Part shown: piece after piece, positions 52,152-59,788 of the stretch | How positions within the stretch are numbered: position 1 is the stretch's first letter | How the letters are laid out: each line of letters starts with the position of its first letter | From: Lewinellaceae bacterium | GTDB taxonomy: Bacteria; Bacteroidota; Bacteroidia; Chitinophagales; Saprospiraceae | NCBI GenBank assembly: GCA_020636435.1 | Contig: JACJXX010000002.1 | Span: 868,001-932,000 of the forward strand | Length of the DNA: 64,000 nt | Direction: 5' to 3' | The notes under the pieces: generated by a model | The model's input: only the letters and a program-made list of their open reading frames with translations | Told to the model about the DNA's origin: nothing | Databases searched by the model: none | Position numbers and translations under genes: made by a program

Positions 52152-53366
52152 CTAAGGCACCATAGCCTTAAACAACAGGCTTTCTTCCTCCCCCAACAGA
52201 GAATAATCGCTGCCGGCAGGAACGAAAAAAGCCTTGCCCTTAGAGTAGGTTTGCCCGTTGCCGGCAAAACTAACCTTGCCTTCGATAACCAGCACGATCT
52301 CCGGCCCGTCCGGCGCCGGGGGGTGGTACAATTGCCCCTTGGATAACTGTATCCGGTTGAGCTGAAAGTCAGGAGCGGGGGTGCGGTAGGCCCATTCCGC
52401 CTCTGAAACCGGCTCTCCCCGGAGTATGCGGGGTTCGACGGGATCGAACACCAGGTGGGCCAGCAGCTCCGGAACATCCACGTGCTTCACCGTCAGCCCC
52501 CCGCGGAAAACGTTGTCCGAGTTGGCCATCAGCTCCACATTCACTCCGTCGAGATAGGCGTGGGGGATGCCCGCGCCCTGGTAGATGCCTTCGCCCGGCA
52601 TGACTTTCACCAGGTTGAAGAAAAAAATGGAAAAAACGCCCCGGTCGCAATGCCCGCCCTCCAGTTTATGGTGATCGAAGGCCTGCATGGCCCAGTACTC
52701 CGGCTGCGGCTTGCCGAGTTTGCCGGCTTCGGCCAGCGGCCGGAGGCGCCGCTCCATAGGCGCCAGGATGCGGTCGACTTCCGGCTGCGGCATCTCCATC
52801 ACGGCTTTGTAAAGGTTATAGATGCTACGCTCTGCGAAAAAGGGCTGCAGGCCGGCAAATTCCGGCACCTCCTCCAGGCAGCGCTGGAGAGCATCCTCGC
52901 TTTTGAATCCGTGCAACAACCAGAATTCCGTCAGCGCCGCCATCACTTCCGGCTTGTGGTTGTCGTCTTTAAAGTTGCGGTGAGGCGCATCGAGGGGGAT
53001 GCCCTGTTCGTTCTCCCGCCGGAAACCGGCTTCCGCCTGCGCTTTAGTGGGATGGGACTGAATGGACAACATCTGCCGAACGTCCAGGACTTTGAACAGG
53101 AAAGGCAGTTTGCCTTCAAAGTTTTGCTGTACGCCTGCGCCCAGCCACTCCGGATGTTCTTCCAGCAGTGCCGGCAGCGGTTGAGGCTGGCCGTTGCGCT
53201 GCACCATGGCCGGGCCGCGGTGGTGAGCGCCCATCCACAGCTCGGCAAAGGGTTGATGCTCCTGGTTTTCTATGCCCAGCAATTGGGGGAGGTACTCGTA
53301 CCCGCCCCAGGCGTAATGCTGTATGGCGCCCTGCAAGGGAAATACTTTTGAGTTCACTTTGATCAT
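52152..53366 (-). CDS. manA: Mannose-6-phosphate isomerase, class I
   Basis: This encodes 404 residues from the ATG at 53366, which gives MIKVNSKVFPLQGAIQHYAW, the usual opening with HYAWGG. The longer frame adds 36 residues that look non-coding. The zinc ligands are visible in LSIQSHPTKAQAE (Gln and His), DDNHKPEVMAAL (Glu) and GAGIPHAYLDG (His), followed by VELMANSDNVFRGGLT and KHVD. The enzyme interconverts mannose 6-phosphate and fructose 6-phosphate in the cytosol, feeding GDP-mannose and glycan synthesis or mannose use. It converges with htrA, with 17 bp between the stops. No other sugar gene is adjacent. Confidence 0.92.
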   Translation of the reverse strand: MIKVNSKVFPLQGAIQHYAWGGYEYLPQLLGIENQEHQPFAELWMGAHHRGPAMVQRNGQPQPLPALLEEHPEWLGAGVQQNFEGKLPFLFKVLDVRQMLSIQSHPTKAQAEAGFRRENEQGIPLDAPHRNFKDDNHKPEVMAALTEFWLLHGFKSEDALQRCLEEVPEFAGLQPFFAERSIYNLYKAVMEMPQPEVDRILAPMERRLRPLAEAGKLGKPQPEYWAMQAFDHHKLEGGHCDRGVFSIFFFNLVKVMPGEGIYQGAGIPHAYLDGVNVELMANSDNVFRGGLTVKHVDVPELLAHLVFDPVEPRILRGEPVSEAEWAYRTPAPDFQLNRIQLSKGQLYHPPAPDGPEIVLVIEGKVSFAGNGQTYSKGKAFFVPAGSDYSLLGEEESLLFKAMVP

Positions 53367-53549
53367 TTTGTGCGTGGAATTTCTGGTATTTTCTATGGAA
53401 TTTATAGTTTTTAGTCGAAAGCCGCAGGTGAAGTTATACGGTAAGGGCGGAAGAGAGTTGCCAGGATTTGGCAAGTTTGCCCGCAGCCATGATTTTTCGA
53501 AGCAAACTTACCGTAATCTTTGTCACTGAAATCGCTCAACGCGTTTCGT

Positions 53550-53557
53550 TATCTTTG
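53550..53557 (+). promoter_or_regulatory. Candidate -7 element TATCTTTG upstream of the rhodanese gene
   Basis: This is an exact TAnnTTTG match. A palindromic repeat (53575-53685) lies between it and the rhodanese start, so the repeat would be part of the 5' untranslated RNA. Confidence 0.45.
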
Positions 53558-53574
53558 TCCCGGAATTGTTTCCC

Positions 53575-53685
53575 AATGTCATTAAGATAAGGCTAACAAG
53601 AGATTCGCGATAGTCGACAGGCGAGCGTCAAAGCGGGGCGTGCGAGAGTCGCCAGTCGACATCACCTGCTTAAATTGATGACATT
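53575..53685. repeat. Dispersed palindromic repeat B, copy 2
   Basis: The ends AATGTCAT and ATGACATT, then ATTAAG/CTTAAAT, are inverted. The core GCGATAGTCGACAGGCGAGC and CGAGAGTCGCC match the copy at 50403-50504. This copy lies directly upstream of the rhodanese gene. Confidence 0.8.
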
Positions 53686-53715
53686 GAATTGTTTCCTTGT
53701 CAAATAACAAAAATT

Positions 53716-54030
53716 ATGTTTGGAATCATGCAAAAACTATTTGGAGGCAGCGCCGCTGCCGATGTAAAAGCCCTGATCGCCAACGGCGCCAGGCTGGTAG
53801 ATGTGAGAACTCCGGAGGAATTCGCCCGGGGATACGCCGAAGGCGCCGTCAATATACCGCTGCAGGACCTGCAGCGCCAGTTGCCGAAACTGAAGAGCTG
53901 GGGCGTGCCCATCGTGGCTTACTGCCGCTCGGGCAACCGCAGCGGGATCGCCGCTCAGATACTGAAGTCCAATGGTGTGGAAGCGTATAATGCCGGGAGC
54001 CTGGGGCAGGTGAATGCGATGCTGAGGTAA
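53716..54030 (+). CDS. Single-domain rhodanese
   Basis: This encodes 104 residues from ATG 53716 (MFGIMQKLFGG); an upstream TTG frame would add a few residues from the repeat. The domain has the family features RLVDVRTPEEFARGYAEGAVNIPL and the active-site loop VAYCRSGNRSG, where the cysteine carries a persulfide. It probably transfers sulfur or serves as a thiol carrier in the cytosol. No sulfur-pathway genes adjoin it. The C-terminal YNAGSLGQVNAM fits the end of rhodanese domains. It is convergent with the STAND ATPase gene, with 46 bp between. Confidence 0.9.
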   Translation: MFGIMQKLFGGSAAADVKALIANGARLVDVRTPEEFARGYAEGAVNIPLQDLQRQLPKLKSWGVPIVAYCRSGNRSGIAAQILKSNGVEAYNAGSLGQVNAMLR

Positions 54031-54076
54031 CTTCTCAATAAATGGGAATGAAACCCGGCCCTAAAACCTCCTCTCC

Positions 54077-56551
54077 CTATTCCAGCAAGCGCTCCAGGGA
54101 GATACTGCTTTTGACCTCATCCGGCAGCATCTGGTAGGCCTCCCTGGCCAGGCCCAGGTTTTCCGTGAAGGGTTTTCCTGCTGTTATTTGATCGATGATT
54201 GCCTGTATCCTGGGCAGCATCCGGTGGGTTCTTTGCCCGGATTTCAATTGGAGCGCCTTGGCGTGAAACAGGCTGGACAACGCCGGGCTAAAGGGTTTTT
54301 CCCCGGCATCAAAGCCTATTTTTCCGATACTGTAGTATCCGAATACGGCTCCCGACCAGTCATCGATGCTTCGGGAGAGGCCGATGGCATTTTTTATTTG
54401 GTTGATCCCACAGTCTCTGTCCCCATCCTCCCTGAGCACTTCCAGCCACCCCAGATCCATCCGTACCCTGGCGATGCCCAGCTTATACTGAATCTGCAGG
54501 TAATATTTCAGGCTGCTGTCGTAGTATTCCCTGGCCTTGAGGAAGTTCCCCGTTTTCAGGTAGTAATGCCCAAGGTTTCGGTGTATGAAAGCCATTCCCT
54601 CCCGGTGGTCTACCTGGGTGAAGTATTCCAGCCCTTTGTTGAGGATGCTCAGGGCGTCGTCGTATTCCTCCAGGTCAATGTAAAGGCTGCCCAGGCTCTC
54701 ATACACATGGCCAAGCATGCTTGGGAGTTCAAGTTTGGTGGCGATCCGCTCGGCTTCCCGGTAAAACCCTTTGGTGACCTCCGGTTTGTCGTAGATGTTG
54801 TAAATCCAGCCCAGCTTGTTGAGCGCCTCCACCTCCAGCGGTTCGTTCCGGGCTTCCCTGCTGGCAATGAAACCACTGTGTATCTGCTGAAGCGCTTTGG
54901 AGAGCTTCCCTTGCCGGTAGTAAATCCATCCGGTGCGCAGCTGGCCTTCGATCTGTACATAGCTCTCCTCCTTTTCATCGCCGGCCAGTTGGCCGGCTTC
55001 CTGATAATACTGCAGCGCCTTGTCAAAATCTCCTTTTATGTAATGCATCTTTCCCAGCAGGATATAACAAATCGGAGAAATGGCGTTTCGTTCCTTAAGG
55101 TATTGAAGCATATCGTTGACCAGGGAAAAGTGGCCCAGGAGAATAAACTGCCTCCCGTAGTTCTTCATGGTTTCATGAACCTTTTCGTACCAGTCGGCTT
55201 GCCTGGCCTGGTAAAAAATGCGGTTCTCCAGGTCAATGTCCAGCGTTTCTTTTCTTTGTTGAAGGAAATAATCCGCTGCCTTGCGGTGCAGGGGCTTCGG
55301 GTCTTCGAGTTGGGCGTAACTCCTTTCCCGAATGAGGTTAGAGGTTGTAAAACTAGGTTCGCTATCCGAATCAAAGCTGGGAATAACGGAAAGCACCGAC
55401 TTGTCGATCAGGCTCTTCAGGGTGTCGTTGAATACCTGGCCGTCGGTTCCCACCACATATTTCACTGCGCTTCGGCTGACCTGGTTCTTAAATACTGAGA
55501 AACGAAGCAGGAATGCTTTCTCTTCGGGGTGGCGGAAGACGGACTGAAGGAGCTTCTCATAGGGGTCGTCCTTCGACAGGCTGGAAAAAAGATCATCCCA
55601 CGGAACGCCGTAGCGCAGGGAATCCAGCGCTGATTTGACCAGTTGAGGGTTTCCCCTAACCTTTTCGGCTATCTCCAGCAATTTTTCATCCGGGAGATTG
55701 AGCTGGGAGAAAGCCTCCAGGCTTTTGGCAAAGGAAACGGCTTCGGAAGGGTTCAGCCCTTTGAGCTCGATGTTGTAGATCGAAAGAGGAGGAAGGTTGA
55801 ACCTCAAGCCGCCGATCAGAACGAATTGAGCGTTCTTTAAATACTTGCCGATCGTCTTTAGAAATTCGACGAACTCATTTTCCTGAGGCAACTCCGGGTC
55901 AAAATTATCCAGAAAAACGATCCTTCCATCACATTCCAACTGCTTAAGCAGATGATAGTACTTGTCTTCCCCCTTTGTTTTTTTGAGGATTTCTCCGTAA
56001 CCAATATTGGAAACAAAGGTATCGAATTGAAATTCCGAGCAGTTTTCCTGCCAGATGACCCTGCTTTTGTCATCAATGTGTTTTTCGATGAAATTGGTGA
56101 CAAAAGCAGTCTTCCCAACGCCTCCGATACCATAGATGCCAACGATGTTCTCACTGGCAAGCAATCCCTGCAATTTCATTGTTTCTTCCGCATAGCCAAA
56201 AATAGGCCTGGGCCTGGGGTAATTGTTTAGCAGGTTTTGGGAAGGGGTGGCCGTCTCCAGTCCCGAGACGTTAGCCGTTGCCAGCAGGTCGATAAACTCG
56301 GTGACCCGGTAATTAATGCGGTTGAATTCCCGGGTGAGTTCTGCTGTGTCTTCGGTCGCCCTCATTCGGACGCGCCTGAACTCATTGTACTGAGATTCCA
56401 ATAGAATAAGATCATTTCTGTCGCCGGGAGGAAGCTTTTCCGCCACGCTTTTCAGCTTGATAAATACATCCTGCAGGCGGTCGCCTTTGGCGATGAGATT
56501 CAGTAGTTCTTTCCTCTTGGTTTCGGGCAGAACGGTTGTGGCTGTGCTCAT
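54077..56551 (-). CDS. STAND (NLR-like) ATPase with EAD11-like N-terminus and TPRs
   Basis: This encodes 824 residues. Residues about 10-90 (ELLNLIAKGDRLQDVFIKLK, then NDLILLESQYNEFRR, then LTREFNRINYRVTEFIDLL) resemble effector-associated domain 11 of bacterial conflict systems. A STAND NTPase follows: Walker A GIGGVGKTAF (141-150), Walker B RIVFLDNFDP (about 210-219), the sensor-like FVLIGGLRF and the GLNPSEAVSFAKSL region. From about 470 there are several TPR-like repeats (for example YILLGKMHYIKGDFDKALQY, HYLKTGNFLKAREYYDSSLK). By analogy the TPRs sense a trigger, the ATPase oligomerises, and the EAD recruits an effector with a matching EAD. No such effector is next to it, so a distant partner is likely. 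A role in phage defence or regulated death is inferred. Confidence 0.8.
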   Translation of the reverse strand: MSTATTVLPETKRKELLNLIAKGDRLQDVFIKLKSVAEKLPPGDRNDLILLESQYNEFRRVRMRATEDTAELTREFNRINYRVTEFIDLLATANVSGLETATPSQNLLNNYPRPRPIFGYAEETMKLQGLLASENIVGIYGIGGVGKTAFVTNFIEKHIDDKSRVIWQENCSEFQFDTFVSNIGYGEILKKTKGEDKYYHLLKQLECDGRIVFLDNFDPELPQENEFVEFLKTIGKYLKNAQFVLIGGLRFNLPPLSIYNIELKGLNPSEAVSFAKSLEAFSQLNLPDEKLLEIAEKVRGNPQLVKSALDSLRYGVPWDDLFSSLSKDDPYEKLLQSVFRHPEEKAFLLRFSVFKNQVSRSAVKYVVGTDGQVFNDTLKSLIDKSVLSVIPSFDSDSEPSFTTSNLIRERSYAQLEDPKPLHRKAADYFLQQRKETLDIDLENRIFYQARQADWYEKVHETMKNYGRQFILLGHFSLVNDMLQYLKERNAISPICYILLGKMHYIKGDFDKALQYYQEAGQLAGDEKEESYVQIEGQLRTGWIYYRQGKLSKALQQIHSGFIASREARNEPLEVEALNKLGWIYNIYDKPEVTKGFYREAERIATKLELPSMLGHVYESLGSLYIDLEEYDDALSILNKGLEYFTQVDHREGMAFIHRNLGHYYLKTGNFLKAREYYDSSLKYYLQIQYKLGIARVRMDLGWLEVLREDGDRDCGINQIKNAIGLSRSIDDWSGAVFGYYSIGKIGFDAGEKPFSPALSSLFHAKALQLKSGQRTHRMLPRIQAIIDQITAGKPFTENLGLAREAYQMLPDEVKSSISLERLLE

Positions 56552-56642
56552 TTGGTTTTATCTTTTCCAGGTCACTGCAATCCATTCCTAAAATTAAGCT
56601 TTTTCATATAAAAAGTAAAGCCAGCAGGTTTGTAACGGGGGG

Positions 56643-57629
56643 CTATTTTTGTGATTTTTGCCAATTTTTCAACCCCAGCAGCTTCTCGCCCAACTCCGTC
56701 AGATCCGCCCGTTCGTACCTTGCCTGCTCCCACCGGCGAGGATCGCCCGGGAAAGCATAACCCTCCGGCGCTATCCGCTTCTTCCAGGAGTTGACCCGCC
56801 ACTGCCGCAGCGGCTCGTTGTCCTCCTCAGCGGGCATCATGGAGATGTATTGGGCGATGCGTACTTTATCTTCGGAATGGTTGGGGCGGATGCCGTGGGG
56901 CAGAAGGCTGTTGAAAATCAGCAGGTCGCCTACCTCCATGCCAACTTTGACAATCTTGTCGTCCAGGCCGGCCGTATCCGGCTGGAAGCGGTCCCGATCC
57001 TTAGGTTGCGTTTGTTTCCATCTGTCGTAGTTGCGAAACAGCCAGGGAATGCACTGGAAGCCGCCCATGCGCTCGTCGGTTTGATCAGAAAGGGCCAGAA
57101 CGCCCTGCACGTTCTGCGGTTTGGTTTCCGGGTCATAATCCCAGTGGATAAAGCCCTTGTATTCATGGCCGGGCCGCATGGGGAAGTTGAGGTTGGCCCG
57201 GTCGATAGTAACCCACAGTTTTTCCGTTCCCCAAATGTCGGTGAAGGCGTCGTACACCCTCGGCGCCTGCCGGTTGTTCCACAAGTGCTGGTGGTTGTAC
57301 ACCTCCACCATGCCGGTGCCCACCAGTTCTTTCATCTGCATCTCGGCGCGGGGGGCGGTGTACCAGGTTTCCGGTTCAGCGGGGTCCTTTTCTTCAAATT
57401 CCCAAAGGAAGGCGGCGGTGGCCAGAGCCTGCTCCCTGGGCACGGCGTTCTTGATGACGATGTAGCCGTTGTGTTGCCAGAAGGCCCAGTCTTCCTCACT
57501 GAGTACTCGCAGCGGTTTGCCGTTGGAGCGGTCATTCAGCTTCGTTTTGCTGCTCTTGGCAGTCGAAGGGTTGCCCGGGATGTCCTGGTGGGCGTTGGTG
57601 GGAAGCATGCTTTTTTCGGTATTTCTCAT
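56643..57629 (-). CDS. Phytanoyl-CoA dioxygenase (PhyH) family protein
   Basis: This encodes 328 residues. It is an Fe(II)/2-oxoglutarate dioxygenase. The iron ligands fit HWDYD (H-x-D) and the later LLPHGIRPNHSEDKVRIAQY, where the His before the Arg/Ser is the third ligand and the Arg binds 2-oxoglutarate. EEDWAFWQHNGYIVIKNAV is the standard opening of PhyH domains, and GDLLIFNSLLPHG the family's C-terminal motif. Substrates of bacterial members vary (lipids, antibiotics, amino acids), so the product is not assigned. The gene ends about 90 bp upstream of the STAND gene start and is transcribed in the same direction, but no functional link is known. Confidence 0.88.
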   Translation of the reverse strand: MRNTEKSMLPTNAHQDIPGNPSTAKSSKTKLNDRSNGKPLRVLSEEDWAFWQHNGYIVIKNAVPREQALATAAFLWEFEEKDPAEPETWYTAPRAEMQMKELVGTGMVEVYNHQHLWNNRQAPRVYDAFTDIWGTEKLWVTIDRANLNFPMRPGHEYKGFIHWDYDPETKPQNVQGVLALSDQTDERMGGFQCIPWLFRNYDRWKQTQPKDRDRFQPDTAGLDDKIVKVGMEVGDLLIFNSLLPHGIRPNHSEDKVRIAQYISMMPAEEDNEPLRQWRVNSWKKRIAPEGYAFPGDPRRWEQARYERADLTELGEKLLGLKNWQKSQK

Positions 57630-57906
57630 CTCGCCAGGTTTTTAGTGAAATTATAAAAAAATCGCAACTACTTAACTACCCTCCGCTTTCTCGCCACGAA
57701 AACTCGAAAGCCGCACTTGCCGTAAGGCATCCCTTTGGGAAAATTTTCGTGGGGTTTGGTGCCTTGGTGCCTTCGCGGCAAAAGCTTCTTGACCCACCTC
57801 AGTTACAAAAAATCTTAAAAGCAAGTTAAACCCGGTAACGGGCCTAACGCCCAAGCATTTTTTAACCTAATTTGGGAGATCATTAACGCGCCAAAACCTG
57901 AAAGAA

Positions 57907-59106
57907 ATGAAGCAAGTCCTACTCTTTGTAATATCTACTCTCCTGCTTCAGCACTGCACTACCTTCCACCGCATCAAATCGAATCGGCTGGTAACGAAAG
58001 CCAACCTGACAAAAAAGGATTTCTACGAGGAAATTCCCTTCACCCTGACGCACGGCCTGCCGGTTGTCCCGGTTTACATCGGGCAGGACACCACTCCGCG
58101 CCGTTTTTACTTTGATACCGGAGGCTATACGGTCCTGTCCGAAGCGTTGATGGGCCAAGCTACCGGCGTCCATCCGAAGAGCTACATCGATGTCAAGGAC
58201 GCCAACCATCAAACGGCGCGGATACACACCTACCTGCTGGATCAGTTCACCGTTGGTTCCATTCCTTTTCAAGATGTCGGCTTTGCCCGCATTGGTTTCA
58301 CCGAAGCGGCCTATTTTTCCTGCCCGGGCATAGACGGGACCATCGGCCCCAACATTATGAAAACCTGCATCTGGTACATCGATTACGACAACCAAAGGGT
58401 CATCGTAACCAACCAACTGGATAAAATACCCGGGATCGAAAAGGCGGCGAGGATACCGGTAAAAACCAACAACATCGGCAAGCCCCTGATGGAATTCACC
58501 ATTAATGGGCATACGGGCCGCTTCACCTTCGATACCGGCGATAACGGCTTTGTCACACTTCAACAACCCTTCGCGGAGAACCTCGGCCGGGATTACCCTT
58601 CGGCCACCCGATTCGGCCAAAAGGTACAGGCAGGGCACAGCATGAAACAGGAAGACGTGACTTTGTTCAAAATTGATTCTATCCATCTGGGCGAGGCCCT
58701 CCTCGAAGATGCCGTTGCCGTATCGAGAAACAGCCCGGCCCACAGCCTGGGAGCGGGTATCTTCGGCCAGTATAACGTAGTTTTCAACCTCGGGCAGGAC
58801 GAGGTGTATTTCATCAATAGAGAGAACCCATCGGTGAAGGCGGGATTGCGGTCTTTCGGCTTCAGCATCGACTATAAAGATCAAAAATTGACCGTAGGCG
58901 CTATTTACAGCAACAGCCCGGCGAGCAAGGCGGGTATTTTACCGGGGGATGAACTAGCCAAAATCAATGGGAAAATGCATCATTTTTCCGATTATTGTGA
59001 TTTCCTGAATCATTTTGAACTCGAACCGGCGGAGGAAATACAACTGGAGCTCGTTCGCAATGGCGAACCATTAAAAGTAAAGCTGAGAAAAGAAAAAATT
59101 CTATAA
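57907..59106 (+). CDS. Retropepsin-like aspartic protease lipoprotein with PDZ domain
   Basis: This encodes 399 residues. The N-terminus VISTLLLQHCTTF has a lipobox-like LLQHC with the cysteine at 17. Two D-T-G motifs are present: FYFDTGGYTVLS (D70) and RFTFDTGDNGFVTL (about D208). This is the arrangement of a single-chain, two-lobed retropepsin-like aspartic protease. A PDZ domain occupies about 300-395 (VGAIYSNSPASKAGILPGDEL, then LNHFELEPAEEIQLELVR). Such proteins occur widely in Bacteroidota as envelope proteins; their substrates are not known. The next gene starts 12 bp downstream, suggesting a two-gene transcript. Confidence 0.82.
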   Translation: MKQVLLFVISTLLLQHCTTFHRIKSNRLVTKANLTKKDFYEEIPFTLTHGLPVVPVYIGQDTTPRRFYFDTGGYTVLSEALMGQATGVHPKSYIDVKDANHQTARIHTYLLDQFTVGSIPFQDVGFARIGFTEAAYFSCPGIDGTIGPNIMKTCIWYIDYDNQRVIVTNQLDKIPGIEKAARIPVKTNNIGKPLMEFTINGHTGRFTFDTGDNGFVTLQQPFAENLGRDYPSATRFGQKVQAGHSMKQEDVTLFKIDSIHLGEALLEDAVAVSRNSPAHSLGAGIFGQYNVVFNLGQDEVYFINRENPSVKAGLRSFGFSIDYKDQKLTVGAIYSNSPASKAGILPGDELAKINGKMHHFSDYCDFLNHFELEPAEEIQLELVRNGEPLKVKLRKEKIL

Positions 59107-59118
59107 ACTACCACCATC

Positions 59119-59637
59119 ATGAAAAGAATGACCTTATTGGCCATAGTTGGCGTTATAGCCGCTCTCACTTCCTGCAACAAAGAAGAAAATAACCGCCTGC
59201 AGGAGATTGAAAGGATACTTCCCGGCGAATGGAGGATCGATTCCCTGCAAATACTCGGCAGTGCCAATGTAACCCTGAACGGCGAGCAGGTGAAAAGCGA
59301 CATCATCATCCGGAATATCGGCACCTTATTTATTCCGAAGTTCGATACCGGCAGGCTGAGCCTCAATGTCAATCCCGCCGAGCCGGTGGAAGCCATTATG
59401 GAAGTTAATGGAGTAGATTTGTTTCTGGATATTGAAAAATTATTCCTCTCGGGCGGCGAGTATTTCGCATATCTAAGGCTCAGGGAGAACAACCTGTCTA
59501 CTCCTCAGGGCAGCTTTATATGGGATACCAAGTTATTTTACAACAACAGTTATATTGATGTGATCAGTAACGACCGGATCGAGTTCAGGAAGGCAAGCGG
59601 GGAACCAGGCAACAAGGTGTTTTTGTCCAGGTTATAA
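59119..59637 (+). CDS. Small lipoprotein, possibly lipocalin-like
   Basis: This encodes 172 residues. Signal peptide MKRMTLLAIVGVIAALTSCN ends in a good lipobox (LTSC, cysteine at 19). The mature part opens with RILPGEWRIDSLQILG, which resembles the first strand of lipocalin-like domains, and continues as beta-rich sequence. It starts 12 bp after the aspartic protease gene and is probably co-transcribed and located in the same envelope compartment. It could be a binding partner or inhibitor; the sequence does not show which. Confidence 0.65.
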   Translation: MKRMTLLAIVGVIAALTSCNKEENNRLQEIERILPGEWRIDSLQILGSANVTLNGEQVKSDIIIRNIGTLFIPKFDTGRLSLNVNPAEPVEAIMEVNGVDLFLDIEKLFLSGGEYFAYLRLRENNLSTPQGSFIWDTKLFYNNSYIDVISNDRIEFRKASGEPGNKVFLSRL

Positions 59638-59757
59638 GAGAAGAGCCAATGGCAGCCCCTGGGCGTGTAGGGTACACGAGGCTTTCCAACCTTAGGAATG
59701 AAAAAAACATCGAAAGTTGAACTATCCCGCTCTCAGGAAGCTTGCCAAGTTTATTGA

Positions 59758-59785
59758 CCTCAACCTCAACCTAAACCTCAACCTA
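59758..59785. repeat. Short 6-bp tandem repeat AACCT[C/A]
   Basis: About four to five copies of CAACCT/AAACCT lie immediately beyond the 3' end of the phosphoesterase-BamA gene on the minus strand. They are slippage-prone but outside any coding region. Confidence 0.6.
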
Positions 59786-59788
59786 AAT

